From: Ceratopteris richardii
Lineage: Eukaryota; Streptophyta; Polypodiopsida; Polypodiales; Pteridaceae
Assembly (NCBI GenBank): GCA_020310875.1
Contig: CM035416.1
Coordinates: forward strand, 74,731,483-74,795,482
Direction: 5' to 3'
DNA: 64,000 bases
Below are positions 25,801 to 38,750 of this stretch, one piece after another. The translations under genes were made by a program, and so were the position numbers. The notes below the pieces were generated by a model, which did not search any database, was not told the DNA's origin, and saw only the letters and a list, made by a program, of their open reading frames with translations. Every line of letters begins with the position of its first letter. The stretch's first letter is position 1.

Positions 25801-26955
25801 TTTTTCCAATTCTGACATCAATTCTATGTTTCCTGACAAATGATTAGAACATCCAGAGTCAATGTAAAATACCTTTAGATCTTCTTTATCTGATGTGTTG
25901 ATTGAGTTCATCATCAATGATGTATGACTTTCATTCTGTGTGTCATTTGCATAGTTGTAGTAGGTGGTGTTGTAGGATTGATTTTGTCCCCAACTTCTTC
26001 CTCCACCTCTACCATAGCCTCCTCTTTGACTTTGTCTACATCTTTGGAAATTACTTTGATATCTTCCACCTCGGCCTCTGCTATTGTTGTTTTGATTCTG
26101 GTTTGATCCTTGTTGGTTGTGCCAACAGTCATGAGCCAAATGATTACTCAATCCACAGATCCAGCAAGCCTTTTTGTTGTTATTTTGATTACCTCTTCCT
26201 CTTCCAAAACCTCTTGCTCTTCCTCTGCCAGTGCCTTTACCTCTTGCATAATAAGCTTGAGAACTAGACTCCTCTTCATCCTTTGCTTTACCTTTATCTC
26301 CTTTCTTCTTGTTCTTCATGTACATTGCAGAACTTTGTCCTTTATCTCCATCTCCCTTCAAGTCTTGCTCATATGTGAGCATCAAACCAAGCAACTGGTT
26401 CAAATCTGGAACATAATGATTTAATGAAAGTTCTGTTGATAAGACAAAAGGTTTCCACCTTTCATCCCCTCTCAAACCTGCAAGTAGCTGAGCAATCAAT
26501 CTGTGATCTTCAACATCTTCATCTATGGATCCAAGACTATCTGCAAGATCCTTCATCTTAGTGACATAATCACTAATGGTTTGACTTGGCTTCTTCCTGA
26601 ATGTTGTAAACTCTGACCATAGACTTGCTTTCCGTGCTTTAGTAGTACTTTGGAAATGATACTCCAATGCATTCCATATATCTTCAGATGATTCCAATCC
26701 TCTGATGTGTGGTAGCAAATGATCAAAGATTGTATTGTAGATGTAGGCTTTTGCACTTGCATCCTTCTTCTGCCAATGCTTTAAAGCATCTAGTTCGTCT
26801 TTCTTTGGTCGGCTTTCATCTTCGAATACTGGCTTCTCTTCTTCACCTGTAACATATATCATGAGATCCTTACTCATAAGTAAGGCTTCCATTCTCATTA
26901 CCCATGCGGGGTAATTATCTCTGTCCAGTTTGTCAATGGAAATATGATCTGCCAT
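22866..26955 (-). pseudogene. gag-pol pseudogene, tandem unit 2
   Basis: Same domain order and start (ATG at 26955) as unit 1. Gag runs into protease without a stop, since unit 2 keeps the Ser codon that is a stop in unit 1. Two lesions are visible. A 104-base deletion in the GAG-pre-integrase region (junction near 25474; it corresponds to 19978-20081 of unit 1) shifts the frame. TAG at 24773-24771 replaces a Tyr codon in MGYRLWNP. Integrase, reverse transcriptase (YGLKQAPRAW, YVDD) and RNase H are otherwise open down to the stop. Because the lesions differ from those of unit 1, the two internal regions did not recently copy each other over these stretches. Confidence 0.92.
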
Positions 26956-27152
26956 AGTTCTTTCCTTCTGCTGCAACCTGTGAGCTTAAAGGATAAAGGA
27001 TAATACCTTTTGAAGTTCTTTGTGTATGAGGATACTTTTGAAGTAACCTTTTGATGCCTTGTGTCTTCAAATGCTTCACCTTTCAAACTTTAATGGAAAA
27101 CTTTACAAAACTTCTCGTACCTTTGTCGTCTTCTGCTCTCGAGAATCTTTCT

Positions 27153-27164
27153 GCTCTGATACCA
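27153..27164 (-). other. primer-binding site, unit 2
   Basis: GCTCTGATACCA on the plus strand, two bases from LTR 3. It is the initiator Met tRNA site in minus orientation. Confidence 0.92.
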
Positions 27165-27166
27165 CT

Positions 27167-28228
27167 TGTTGATGTATGAAACACCACAAGAAATGAATTA
27201 ATGTGACACTAGAACACCTCTATGGTCACCATTAACTCATTGCCACTCCAAACTTTGAGAAATGATAGCCTAAAGTGAGAACTTTGCTTCTACAGAAATT
27301 CCTAGTCACCGAAATGACATACCTTGAGTATTTTGCTAATTTCTCCTACCTCAAGTAATATTTCTCCATGAAACTTTATATTCTGAAATTAGAAGAGTAG
27401 AGCTTTCCAACAAGCTATCATATGCATCAAACGGATCTCTAGAACTCAAGTTATGGCCTTCACAAGATGACCCTGTATGAGCTTCCAAAACTGAAAACTT
27501 TGCCTGTTTTAGTATTCCTGGTGTCCAAAAATAAAAAATTCGATGCCTAGCATCGAATTTCAGTCCAAGTCGATGCCAGGCATCGACTTTGAGCTTTTTT
27601 TGGCTATTTTTCTGCACCAGAAACACTCTATTTTACACACACATGAAGAAGATGACTTATATGCTAGAAGTCGATGCCGGGCATCCATTTTATGCTGGAA
27701 CTCGATGCCAGGCATCGAGTTGCTCCACAAACTTCATATTTTTAGAAGATTCAACAACAGTTAACACACAGAGAATGAAAAAATGACTTATCAGCCAAGA
27801 TTCGATGCCAGGCATCGAATTGCTCAGAAAAATTGAACTTTTGAATTCATCACACAGTAGGCAAGCATGGAGATGATGGAGAGAAACTCATACACAGAAC
27901 TTTACTCAGTTCTTTCTAATAGCTATGAAAACTCAGAAGTTTTACATATGCTTTCTCACTCAGAGAAGCCTGACTATACTCAGTCGTATAAAATGAACTC
28001 CTTCTTCTACTTCTTCTCTCTCACTCTCTCTCTCACCGCGTCAGTTGATACAAACTAACTTATATAGATTTTCGTATTCTCGTGATTTTAAAAAACTTCT
28101 AGAACTAAAGTGAACTAACTTTACAAATATGATACATTTGTGAATTTGTCCCTTCACATAGGCATGGGGTTTTCTTCTAAAGCTTTGACCTTCAAATATA
28201 TGTCCAATTAGTGAGTGTTTCTCCAACA
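27167..28228 (-). repeat. LTR 3 of the tandem array (5' LTR of unit 2)
   Basis: A 1062-bp LTR ending CTCCAACA at 28228, immediately followed by the target duplication CATCT. It contains the same palindrome cluster (27539-27820) and TATA-like sequence as LTRs 1 and 2. Confidence 0.93.
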
Positions 28229-28375
28229 CATCTTGAGATATGAAGCTAGGAAGGTGATTGTGTTTGCATACCTTCTAGATCTTGAAAAGTCGAGATGACC
28301 CCCCTGACTTGTTAGATTCATTCCTCAATGTATAGTACAGATAAATTCATGAAATAACTTGCTTTAGTTAGCTAT
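28229..28375 (+). repeat. 3' LTR of the split copia element, right part
   Basis: CATCTTGAGATATGAAGC onward matches the 5' LTR from about 11824 (GATCTTGAGATATGAAGC). The match stops at TAGCTA near 28375. The rest of the LTR is missing, so no target duplication can be read for the element. Confidence 0.85.
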
Positions 28376-28384
28376 GGTACTTAT

Positions 28385-29075
28385 GTGTTGGACTTACACT
28401 TCCTTAGCCAACACATTGTCTTTGATGTAGTGGTAGTCTACCTCTATAGGTTTGCTTCTAGCAAGGAGCATAGGAGTAGCAGATAGGTATAGACTACTCA
28501 TATTGCCATGCATGATTGGAACTTGATTAACTTGCAAATTCAAGTCAATCATAAGATTTTTGAGCCACATGATCTCACCAACAACTTATGCTAATGCTTT
28601 GTATTTAGATTTTGTCGAGCGTAAACAAAAATTGAATCCTTTTTTCCCATCCATGAGATGACTTTCTCGCCTAGCATCACTACATATACACTTGTACTCG
28701 CCCTATCTTCTTTGGATCCAACCCAATCAACACTTGTACATGCTTTTACCTTCCAACCATCTTCAAAGGAATAGAAAAGACCTTCATTCAAAGTTCCTTT
28801 GAGATATCTATGCACTCTCTTAGGTGCATGTAAGTGAGGAACTCTAAGTTTGTGCATGAATTGAGATAGCATACCAATTGTATATGCTAGATTTAGTATT
28901 TTTATAGTGACATAGTTCAAAGATCCCACTATCAAGCTATATAAGCGTGCATCTTGAACTTCCATTGAAAAAAAAAATCATATTGATTTCCATCGGATTG
29001 CTCAATCATTTGCAATGTGTAGGTTCATACTTCTTTAGCACATTCAATATGTATTCCTTTTGCATGAGCCAGATT
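28385..29075 (-). pseudogene. copia reverse transcriptase/RNase H fragment
   Basis: On the minus strand, 28965-28591 reads through a weak IVGSLNYVT, MLSQFMH and RYLKGTLNEGLFYSF, all characteristic of the copia RT to RNase H junction, then W-VGSKEDRAST. Downstream to about 28385 are degenerate pieces of the rest of RNase H. Upstream to 29075 are pieces of RT. It has no LTRs or start, and several catalytic positions look changed. It is joined on one side to the broken LTR at 28375 and on the other to a GATA array. Confidence 0.75.
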
Positions 29076-29091
29076 CAATTATATCTTCATT

Positions 29092-29309
<218 letters not shown>

Positions 29310-29557
29310 GAAATCAAATGAGAGAGAGAGATATTGAAAGAGAGAGAGGGAGAGAGAGAGAGAGAGAAAAGAGAGAGAGAGATATTGATATTCATACACA
29401 CACATATACACATAATTTTTTTTTAGAGCATACACACACATACTCACATATACACACACACACACACACTCACATGCATATATACACACATGCATATTCA
29501 TGCATATGCATGCATACGTACACATGTGCATATGAATACATGCACACACACATGCAT

Positions 29558-29650
<93 letters not shown>

Positions 29651-30483
29651 TACACACACATACATACACATATGCATACATGTACACTCACATGCATACA
29701 TATACACACATAAGAGACACACATACACATGTACATACACACGTACATACACACATATACACATAGACATATATTCATACACACACTTTTACACACATCT
29801 ACACACACACACACGTGCACATGCATACATACACACATATGCATATTCATGCATATGCATGCATACATACACACATATACATGCACACACATAAACATAC
29901 ACAGATGCATATGCATACATACATCCACATGCATACACATACATATACATACATACAAAAACATACGTATATGCAAACACATACACTCACATGCATCTAT
30001 ACACACATATACACATACACACACATATAGTACATATACACATACACATACACATACACACACATAAAGTCACATACTCATATATATACACATGCATACA
30101 CACATACACACATACACATACGCACACATGTTTTAGAGTTGGGATTTTAGGGTTCTACAAACATACACACACATACACACATATACACGTACACATATAT
30201 ATACACATGCATACATGCAAATACAAATATACACACACCCTACATACACATACACACATATACATGCATTAGGGTTAGGGTTTTATGATTAGAGTTTTAG
30301 TATTTTACGTACATATACACATATACATACACACATATGCATGTTTTAGGATTAGGATTTTAGGGTTTTACATACATACACCATATACACATACACATAT
30401 ATATACACATGCCTACGTGCAAATACAGATACACACACCACATATATATACATACATATACATGTTTTAGGGTTAGGGTTTTA

Positions 30484-31290
30484 GGCAACAAGGATTTTAA
30501 GATTTTTAATAGTAAATATACTTAAAACCTTAAAAAGTAGGGTTTTAAAATAATTAGTAGTATATATAATTAAATGTATTAGAAATTAGGATTTTAAGAT
30601 CAATATTATTATATGTAATTACATATATTAAACAAGCTAGGAGAAAAATTAATATACATACTTAAATATATATAAAAGAGTAGTACATATAATCAAATAT
30701 ATAAAAAACTAGGGTTTTAAGATAAATATTTGTATATATAATTAAATATATAAAAAAATAGGGTCTTAGGATAAATATTGATTAGTAGAATTAAATATAT
30801 AAATAGTTAGGGTTTTAGGAGTGCTATTAGTATATATAATTAAATATATAAAAAACTAATCTTTAAAGATAAATATTAGTATATATAATCAAACATATAA
30901 AAAACTAGGGTTTTAGTATCCATAGTAGTTTATACATTCAAATAAATAAAACTAGGGTGTTAGGATAAATATTAGTATATATAATGAAATATGTAAAAAA
31001 ACTATGATTTTAGAATAAATACTAGTTTATATAAATAAATGTATAAGAAATTAAGGTTTTAGGACTAACATTATTGTATATAATTAAATATATAAAACAT
31101 TAGTATTTTAATATTAATACTAATAAATATACTTAAAACCTAAAACACTAGAGCTCTAGAATAAATATTGGTATATATAATTAAATGTATAAAAAATTAA
31201 GGCTTTTGGATTAGTATCAATATATATAAATAAATATACAAGAATCTAGGGTTTTAAGATAAATATTAATATATGTACTTAGTCACATAC
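30484..31290. repeat. AT-rich minisatellite block 1 (GGGTTTTAGG units)
   Basis: Degenerate repeats of about 50-65 bp built on ACTAGGGTTTTAGGATAAAT followed by ATTAGTATATATAATTAAAT and a run of A. At least ten units are visible. The unit order near the right end (GGCTTTTGGATTA, then TATCAATATATA, then ATGTACTTAGTCACATAC) recurs in block 2. Confidence 0.85.
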
Positions 31291-31407
31291 ACATACACAC
31301 AGAAGTCACATATACATACACACATATACATGTTTTAGGGTTAGGATTTTAGGATTAGGGTTTTAGGGTTTTACATATATAAACACATGCATACACACAT
31401 GTACACA

Positions 31408-31541
<134 letters not shown>

Positions 31542-31985
31542 TGCATACATGCAAATACACATACACACAAGTCACATACACATACACACATATACATGTT
31601 TTAGGGTTGGGGTTTCAAGATTAGGGTTTTTGTGTTTTCATACATACACACGTACATACAGACATCTACACATACACACACATATACATACACACATACA
31701 CACATATACATGTTTTAGGATTATGGTTTTAGAGTTTTACATGCATACACACATGCATACACACATATGCACATGTATACACACATATACACACATATAC
31801 ACATACACATATGGAAACACGTGCATACAAGAAAATACACATACACACATGCAAGTCACATATACATACACACATACACACATACACACATACACACACA
31901 TGCATACACACATATACACATACACACATACACACACACATGCATATATATATATATATATATATATTACACACATATACACATA

Positions 31986-32153
<168 letters not shown>

Positions 32154-32177
32154 TATGTGTGTATGTGTATATGTGTG

Positions 32178-32215
<38 letters not shown>

Positions 32216-32242
32216 CACACATACACACATACACACACACAT

Positions 32243-32389
<147 letters not shown>

Positions 32390-32639
32390 TACATACAAAT
32401 ACACATACACACACAAGTCACCTATATCTACACACATATACATGTTTTAGGATTAAGGTTTTAAGGTTAGGGTTTTAGGGTTTTACATACATACACACAT
32501 GCATACATGCATGCATACACACACATATACATGTTTGAGGATTGGGGTTTTAGGGTTTTACATACATATAAACATGCATACACAAATATACACATACACA
32601 CATATATACACAAACACATACACAAACATATCAAAAATT

Positions 32640-33490
32640 AGGATTGTAATATTAGTGTTAGTATATATATTTCAATGTATAAAAATAGGGTTTTAGAATA
32701 AATATTAGTATATATAATTAAATATATAAAATCAAAGGTTTTAGGATTTATATTAGTAAATATAATTAAGACCTTAAAAACTAGGGTTCTAAAAAAAACT
32801 AGTATATATAATTAAATGTATCAATAAATAGAATTTTAAGATCAATATTATTTTATATATCAAATACAAAAAATAGGATAAAAATTAATATATATGCTTA
32901 ATTATATATTCAAAGAAAGGTTTTAGGATTAATGCTAGTACACATAATCAAATATACAAAAAACTACTATTTTAAGATAAATATTAGTATATATGATTAA
33001 ATATATAAAAACCAGGGTTTTAGGATTACTATTAGTATATAATAAAATATTTAAAAAATAATCCTTAAAGATAAATATTAGTATATAATAATCAAATATG
33101 TAAAAAACTAGGGTTTTAATATAATATAAGTATATGCAATTAGATATGTAAAAACTAGGCAAGATATTAGGATAAATATTAGTATATATGATGAAATATG
33201 CAAAAAACTATGGTTCAAGAGTAAATATTAATTTATATAAATAAATGTATAAGAAATTAAGGTTTTATGATTAATATTAGTATATATATTAAATATAAAA
33301 AATATTAGTACTTTAATCTTAATAATAACTAATATACTCTAAACCTAAAAAACTAGAGTTTTAAGATAAATATTGGTATATATAATTCAATATATAGAAA
33401 ATTAAGGCTTTTGGATTAATATCAATATATAAAAATAAATATACAAAAATATAGGGTTTTAGGATAAACATTAATATATGTACTTAGTCA
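32640..33490. repeat. AT-rich minisatellite block 2, copy of block 1
   Basis: Same unit as block 1, with the same series of variant units in the same order and the same exit sequence (ATGTACTTAGTCACATAC near 33477). The two blocks are offset by about 2.2 kb. This indicates duplication of a segment containing the minisatellite and part of the flanking dinucleotide arrays. Confidence 0.8.
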
Positions 33491-34300
33491 CATACACACA
33501 CAAGTCACATACATATATTTTAGGGTTAGGATTTTAGGATTAGGGTTTTAGGGTTTTACATACATACACACATGTATACACACATATAAACATATACACA
33601 TATATACAGATACAGATATATATACACATGCATGCATGCAAATACACATTCACACACAAATCACATATACATACACACACATATATATGTTCTAGGGTTA
33701 GAGTTTTAGGATTAGGATTTTAGGTTTTTAAATAAAAACGCACATGCATACACACATATAAACATAGACACATATATACATACACACATCCACACATGCA
33801 AATGTTTTTGGATTAGGGTTTAAGGATTTGACATACATACACACATCCATACACACATATACACATACACATATATACACACATACATACACACAAATAC
33901 ACATACACACACAAATCACATATACATGTTTTAGGGTTAGGGCTTTAGGATTAGGGTTTTAGGCATTTACATACATACACACATGTGTATATGTATACAC
34001 GCACATATATATACACACATGCACACATATACATGTTTTAGGGTTAGGTTTCTAGGATTAGTGTTTTAGGGTCTTACATACATATACATATGCATACACA
34101 CATGTGCACATACACACATGTGCACATACACACATATATACATATATATGCATACACATACACACACATAAAGTCACATACACATACACATACACACACA
34201 TGTCACATATACATACATACATACACATACAAAGAGAGAGAGAGAGAAGATAGGTAGATAGAGAGAGAGAGATACAGATATATCCTAACACCTCCAATAT

Positions 34301-34689
34301 GGTATTAGATGGCATCTTTGGATCCGGAGGAGAGGCACTCATGCAAGTATCAAATATTTTGTAAACCTCAGATTTTTCATGCACACGTTCAAGAATTTGG
34401 ATCCTTTGATGTAGATCGATTACAAAACCTATGCTTCCCATCACATGGTTTGGTTGATGAGCAGATAGACCCACATGACATTGCACTGTTCTACCTCTTC
34501 TGGGCAGAAGAGAACAAAATGGGAGGTAGAAGGACAAGGTATTGGTAGCATGATAAAGAATGAACATATGGAAGAAATGCTCAAGGCATTTCATGACATG
34601 GAAGAAGACCACGATGATGGAGGTGATGTTGTGGGCTCCATGGATATGACAAAAATTCCACAATAAAAAGCCAAAAAACAACATTAGAA
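34301..34689 (+). other. short open frame of unknown nature next to transposase remnant
   Basis: 34309-34548 is open for 79 residues and starts with ATG after the microsatellite block. It has ordinary amino-acid composition, with EERHSCKYQIF and HAHVQEFGSFDVDRLQ. I do not recognise a family. A second frame just downstream is rich in Glu and Asp. Given the TNP2-like remnant starting near 34709, this could be part of the same CACTA element, but the sequence alone does not show that. Confidence 0.3.
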
Positions 34690-34818
34690 CATGCAAAAAC
34701 TAGCCCTTTTACCACTCTATGATGGGGCAAAGATATTTGTTCTATATGTGTCGCTCAGAATGCTCAATCTTCAATCCATTTATGGATGGTCAAATAGTAG
34801 TGTCTCTAAGTTGTTAAG

Positions 34819-34903
34819 GTACAATGGAATTGAAATAAACTTTCATTCCTACATCAAAATATGTTTATTTACTAATATCATTGTAATTGCTTATCCCTTT
34901 CAG
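34819..34903 (+). other. probable spliceosomal intron in the TNP2 remnant
   Basis: AG|GTACAA donor and TTTCAG|G acceptor, AT-rich inside. Removing it joins two conserved TNP2 blocks. The length of 85 bases is normal for a short plant intron. Confidence 0.6.
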
Positions 34904-35306
34904 GCTTTTGAAGGATTAGTTTTTGCTAGATGGTAATGATATGCCTTCAACCTTTGGAGATGCAAAGAAGCTTTTAGAGTCCATAGGTATGGACTACAAA
35001 AAAATTCATGCCTGTCTGAATGATTGTGTTCTCTTCTACAACCATTATGAGCACCTCCACATATGCTCAAAGTGTGGAGAAAAAAGTTTTTGAGAAGACC
35101 TTGTGATCAAAGCACTCCTTGCAAAGGTTCTTCTCCACTTTCCTATCATCCCAAGAATCAAGAGCATGTTGAGATGCAAATCCATAGCTTACTTAATGTC
35201 ATGGCATGCAAAGAGCAGATGTACAGATGGTGTAATGCGAGTGCTTGCTAATTCTGATGTTTGGAAATGCATAGATAGTAAGTGGCCTTTATTTTCTAGG
35301 CCCCTA

Positions 35307-35404
35307 GCCATGTGCTCCATGAGGAGCTCAAAATATACATCTAGGCCTAGCTATGGATGGTATAAATCCATTTGGTTTACGTAGCTCCTCATGGAACACA
35401 TGGC
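35307..35404. repeat. 22-nt inverted repeat in the TNP2 remnant
   Basis: 35307-35328 (GCCATGTG...GAGGAGCT) is the reverse complement of 35383-35404 with one mismatch. The right arm encodes the family motif RSSSWNTWHV. The left arm sits where transposase homologues have unrelated sequence, so the left arm may be an inverted copy of the right. Confidence 0.7.
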
Positions 35405-35809
35405 ATGTATGTGTGTTCAACTATAACATCCCACCATAGCAAGCCACAAAAAAGGAAGAAGAAGAAGAAATCATTGTCCAAGAAGGCGGGGTACATGAGC
35501 AGGTAACAAACCAAATTTTGTATAGGACCATGATCAGGAAGGGGCAACCATACCAAGAGATTTGGATGTCACCAATGTAGAGATAGATATGCTCTGTGCA
35601 TCAGATCTCCAAGAGGATGCTAGAAAATAGGACTTGTGAAGCAAGAAATTGTACGTACTTATTTGTTAAGTTTTTTTCTGAAGGCTACTATTTTTTTGTA
35701 CTATAGTTATTATTCCTATGCTAATTATTTGAGTCATCTATGATCGAGCACAAGGGGATACAATCCACTACTCACTCCAGATTCCATGAAAGAGGAGCAA
35801 TTTCTTGAG

Positions 35810-36095
35810 TTCATATCTTGAGGACCTCCCGCTTATCAGGCCGCCGCATAACAATTATATTGGAACTCTTTTGGGACTACTCCCATCAACAACACTCCCT
35901 TTGGTGGTATTCATTATTAGCACTCCCTTTGGCGGGATTGCTCCCATCGAGGGCACTCCCTTGGGAGGGACTACTCACGCCAATGTTGAGCATGTCTTAG
36001 ATTCAAGAACATCTCAAGGAATATTGGAGTACCTTGTTCACTCGAAAGGGTATGAAATCACTTATAGTACTTGGGAACGTGAAAAAAACCTTTAG
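35810..36095 (+). pseudogene. Ty3/gypsy chromodomain (chromovirus) remnant
   Basis: 35967-36095 reads VEHVLDSRTSQGILEYLV, HSKGYEITYSTWEREKNL. This is the pattern of an integrase-end chromodomain: a basic start, then YLVxxKGY and TWE. Chromoviruses use this domain to recognise histone marks. Upstream, 35810-35960 contains short direct repeats of the CACTCCCTTTGG type, in place of normal integrase C-terminal sequence. Everything further upstream (protease to integrase core) is missing. The rest of the frame down to the polypurine tract is about 90 bases. Confidence 0.75.
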
Positions 36096-36196
36096 AGAGC
36101 ACGAATCAAGGTTCAAGAATTTCATAAGAAGAATCCAATGAAGCAGAGACTACAGAACATGACCACTCCTCATGGAACTCATCATTTAGGGGGAGG

Positions 36197-36889
36197 TGAA
36201 TTCATGGATATAAAGGAAACCATCATGAACCTTAGATTCCATGCAACTTTCTATATCTCATGGTTGCTTCAAGTTTTGGCAAGACTATTGCCTCTATCAT
36301 ATCTTAAATGTGCCAAAACCCTAAATCAAATTATCTACTTGCTTGATTCTGATATCTAGAGGTCTTGTTTCGGGTTGCTGATATCATCGATGATATCATC
36401 AACTCATAACCACCATTGAACACATATATAAGGAGGTCTTGGCCAATTACATTCTCAGTCTTGCCAATACCAGTCTTGGCAACTTACGTAGTCGTGATCT
36501 CAAAGTACTTTCCAAGTGCCAATTAGAGTTCTAGTCTTATTCCTTGTTCTATTCTTGTCTCGAAAAGTATTTGTGATATCCAGCCTTGTCCTATGGTAAT
36601 CTTGTGTACAATATCATTTCTAGTTATTTCTTGTATCTAGTTCATTTCCCTCAAGGGATTTCTTGTAATGTAGATATCTTGTTTTATACCTAGAATCCAG
36701 GTTTATGGGATCTTTTGTATCATCTCTAGTCCAATTATCCATATCTATGAGTCTCGGGTTGTGGGACTTGTTGTATCAATTGTATACTCTTCTATTGTTT
36801 TCCATACATGGGTGCTCTTGTAATCAGAAGCATAATTCAAAGGTCCTATCTAGTCTAGTGAGAGAGCACAATCTAGTGCTCCCCTAACA
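36197..36889 (+). repeat. probable 3' LTR of the chromovirus remnant
   Basis: Preceded by AGGGGGAGG (36188-36196), a polypurine tract, and starting TGAATTCATGG. CATATATAAGGAGG near 36420 is a good TATA box. The proposed end is CCTAACA at 36889, giving about 693 bp. With no second LTR to align, the end is approximate. Confidence 0.55.
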
Positions 36890-38110
36890 AGGGATATAAG
36901 AAAAATCATTGCATTGAATATGAAGGAACCTTTGCCCCTACTACAAGCTTCACTATTATTCGAGTCATTCTTGCCTTAAGTTCACACTTCAAATGGTCCA
37001 TTTATTAACTAGTTGTAAAAGATGCTTTCCTCAATGGTGATCTATAAGAGAAGGTATATGTGGAAGAACTTGAATGTTTGGAATCAAAGGAAAGGAAGAT
37101 CATGTACGCAAACTTGACAAAGCACTTTATAGACTTAAGCGAGCTCTATGGACCTGGTATGCAAAGATACACAAGTTCTTCAAAGACAAAGGATCTCAAA
37201 GAGCACTGCTGACGCTAACCTCTATATCAACGAGAAAGACTCCCTTGTTGCAATCATTATTCTTTATGTGGATGACATGATTATGAGAGGCTCAAACGAT
37301 GACCGCATCTAGTTTATCATCAAGTAGCTTGATCATCTTCAATACTCCATGACTCATTTTGACTTGCTACACTACTTCTTAGGCATGGAAGTTTGGAATC
37401 AATATCTACACCACTTACTCCCAACATTAAGCTCACACTGGAGGATTCATCACTTGTGGACGTGCATGATTTGGATCTTTACTTTACCTAACCAGAAAGA
37501 GACTAGATATTGCATATGCAATTGACATCCTTAGTCACTTTGCACATCAACCTCATTAGATACATTGACAAGCTACTGAGATATTACTTCCATACCTTGC
37601 CCTCACCTGACATCATGGCCTTTGGTATAGAGGGGCATTGATCTCATAGGATATTCTGATTCAGATTGGGCTTATGATCTTGATTCTCCATGGTTTGCTT
37701 TTGGATATAAATTTCTTCTTGGCTCAAGACATATCTCTTGGGCAAGTAAAAAGAAGTCTATATTTTTTCTATCATCCATCGAGGCTGAGTATCGAGCATC
37801 CATCTTTGCAACATTTGAAACCATATGACTTCGGCATTTACTACATGACATTGGTATTATGTAGGATACTCCTACTTCCATCCATACTAACAACCAGCCA
37901 GCTTTGGCCATCATCAAGAATCTAGAGTTCCATGTTTGGACCAAAGCACATTGAGATCCAGTAGCACTTCATTCAAAATAAGCTTATAGCATATATAAGA
38001 GGTTACTCTAGAATAGTATAACTCTCAAGGGAACCTATCGAACATGTTCATGAAAGCTCTGCCTTTGGTTTCGCTCTAGCCTCTACTGGCAACATTCAGT
38101 CACTCCAAAA
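36890..38110 (+). pseudogene. decayed copia reverse transcriptase and RNase H
   Basis: Broken frames read the RT motifs EGTFAPTTSFTIIR (near 36920), KDAFLNGDL, KLDKALYRLK and LYVDDMIM (near 37262), then DLLHYFLGMEVW. RNase H follows with SDSDWAYD (near 37658), SSIEAEYRAS (near 37775) and NNQPALAI. Stops and frameshifts occur every 50-150 bases. Integrase and gag are absent, so it is a 5'-truncated remnant that abuts the chromovirus LTR. It belongs to a different copia lineage from the other elements here, as shown by the distinct motif spellings. Confidence 0.8.
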
Positions 38111-38127
38111 TGGACCTGGAGAGGGGG

Positions 38128-38750
38128 TGTTGATGACATGAGTTCATCTCTTTTGTTTCTACTTGTATCCGTATGACTTTATCTCCATTTTGTATCTAGG
38201 AGACATTCCATTTCCTATTAGTTTTAGTCTTATCTCATTGTATTTGGGTACTTTGTCATTAGTTTCTACCTTGTATTCATTCTCCTTCAAGGAGAATTAT
38301 CCCACATGTGATGTACTTTGGAGAGGCCCCTCCAACTCTTTACAAGGAGGGTCTCTCCCCCACTTTGTACTTGGTTAGAAGTTTGGAGAGCCTACATATT
38401 CTTCGCAAGATCATTTCTAATCCATGTGAGTTTACCCATTTCTTGTTCTACTCAATTTGAGTCCCTCACACTCTTTCATTTTGTGAGTGCACTCTTGTTT
38501 TCATTTTGCTTCTGCACGTGTACTCTCTACACCTTCAAATTCCACACACAGAAGAGTCGAATGCTTAGCATCTTCTAGGATACAGAGCCTCTAGGCTTAT
38601 GAAGGATAGAAACTCAAAAGAGACCGTCCTAAGGCTAGAGAAGAGAACTAGTTTGAACAAATTTACCTAAAGAACCATAGATCCATGAGGGGGCTTTCTT
38701 CTCACCATATTAAATGGTGAGGGAATGTCGTGAAACCATAGTCCACAACA
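38128..38750 (+). repeat. probable 3' LTR of the 36.9-38.1 kb copia remnant
   Basis: The polypurine run GAGAGGGGG is followed by TGTTGATGACATGAG. A candidate end is CCACAACA at 38750, which gives TGTTG/CAACA inverted ends. The start is well supported. The end is uncertain. Confidence 0.45.

Larger units (their letters stand above)
16269..28228 (-). mobile_element. tandem copia insertion: three LTRs, two internal regions
   Basis: An 11.96-kb minus-strand insertion with the order LTR (16269-17331), internal region (17332-21769), LTR (21770-22828), internal region (22829-27166), LTR (27167-28228). The outer edges are TGTTGATG and CCAACA. The 5-bp target duplication CATCT is at 16264-16268 and 28229-28233. 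No duplication separates the two units, so the whole is one inserted array sharing a central LTR. The three LTRs differ at only a few positions. Such arrays are usually explained by unequal recombination between LTRs of sister copies. Both internal regions have inactivating lesions, and these differ between the copies. Confidence 0.93.
11218..28375 (+). mobile_element. decayed copia element split by a nested insertion
   Basis: The 5' LTR is at 11218-12268, the internal region runs to 15660, and the 3' LTR starts at 15663. After 16268 the 3' LTR is interrupted by the minus-strand insertion at 16269-28228. It then resumes at 28229 and continues to about 28375, matching the 5' LTR at about 11824-11970. 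It is lost after that, replaced by another copia fragment. The element's own sequence is about 5.2 kb. Its coding region carries many lesions and a large deletion from reverse transcriptase into RNase H. It is the older host of the nest. Confidence 0.9.
34709..35450 (+). pseudogene. CACTA (TNP2-type) transposase remnant with intron
   Basis: Recognised from features of plant TNP2 transposases. LRMLNLQSIYGWSNSS is followed by KKLLES, then KKIHACLNDCVLFY, a CxxC pair (CSKCGE), ending at RSSSWNTWHV. Between KLL (34818) and LLKD (34904) lies an 85-base stretch starting GTACAATGG and ending CCCTTTCAG, a plausible intact intron at the place where homologues continue without a gap. Stops (near 34916 and 35090) and frameshifts make it non-functional. 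Only the N-terminal half to middle of the family is present. No CACTA ends were found around it. An intron argues for a DNA transposon copy rather than a retrocopy. Confidence 0.8.
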
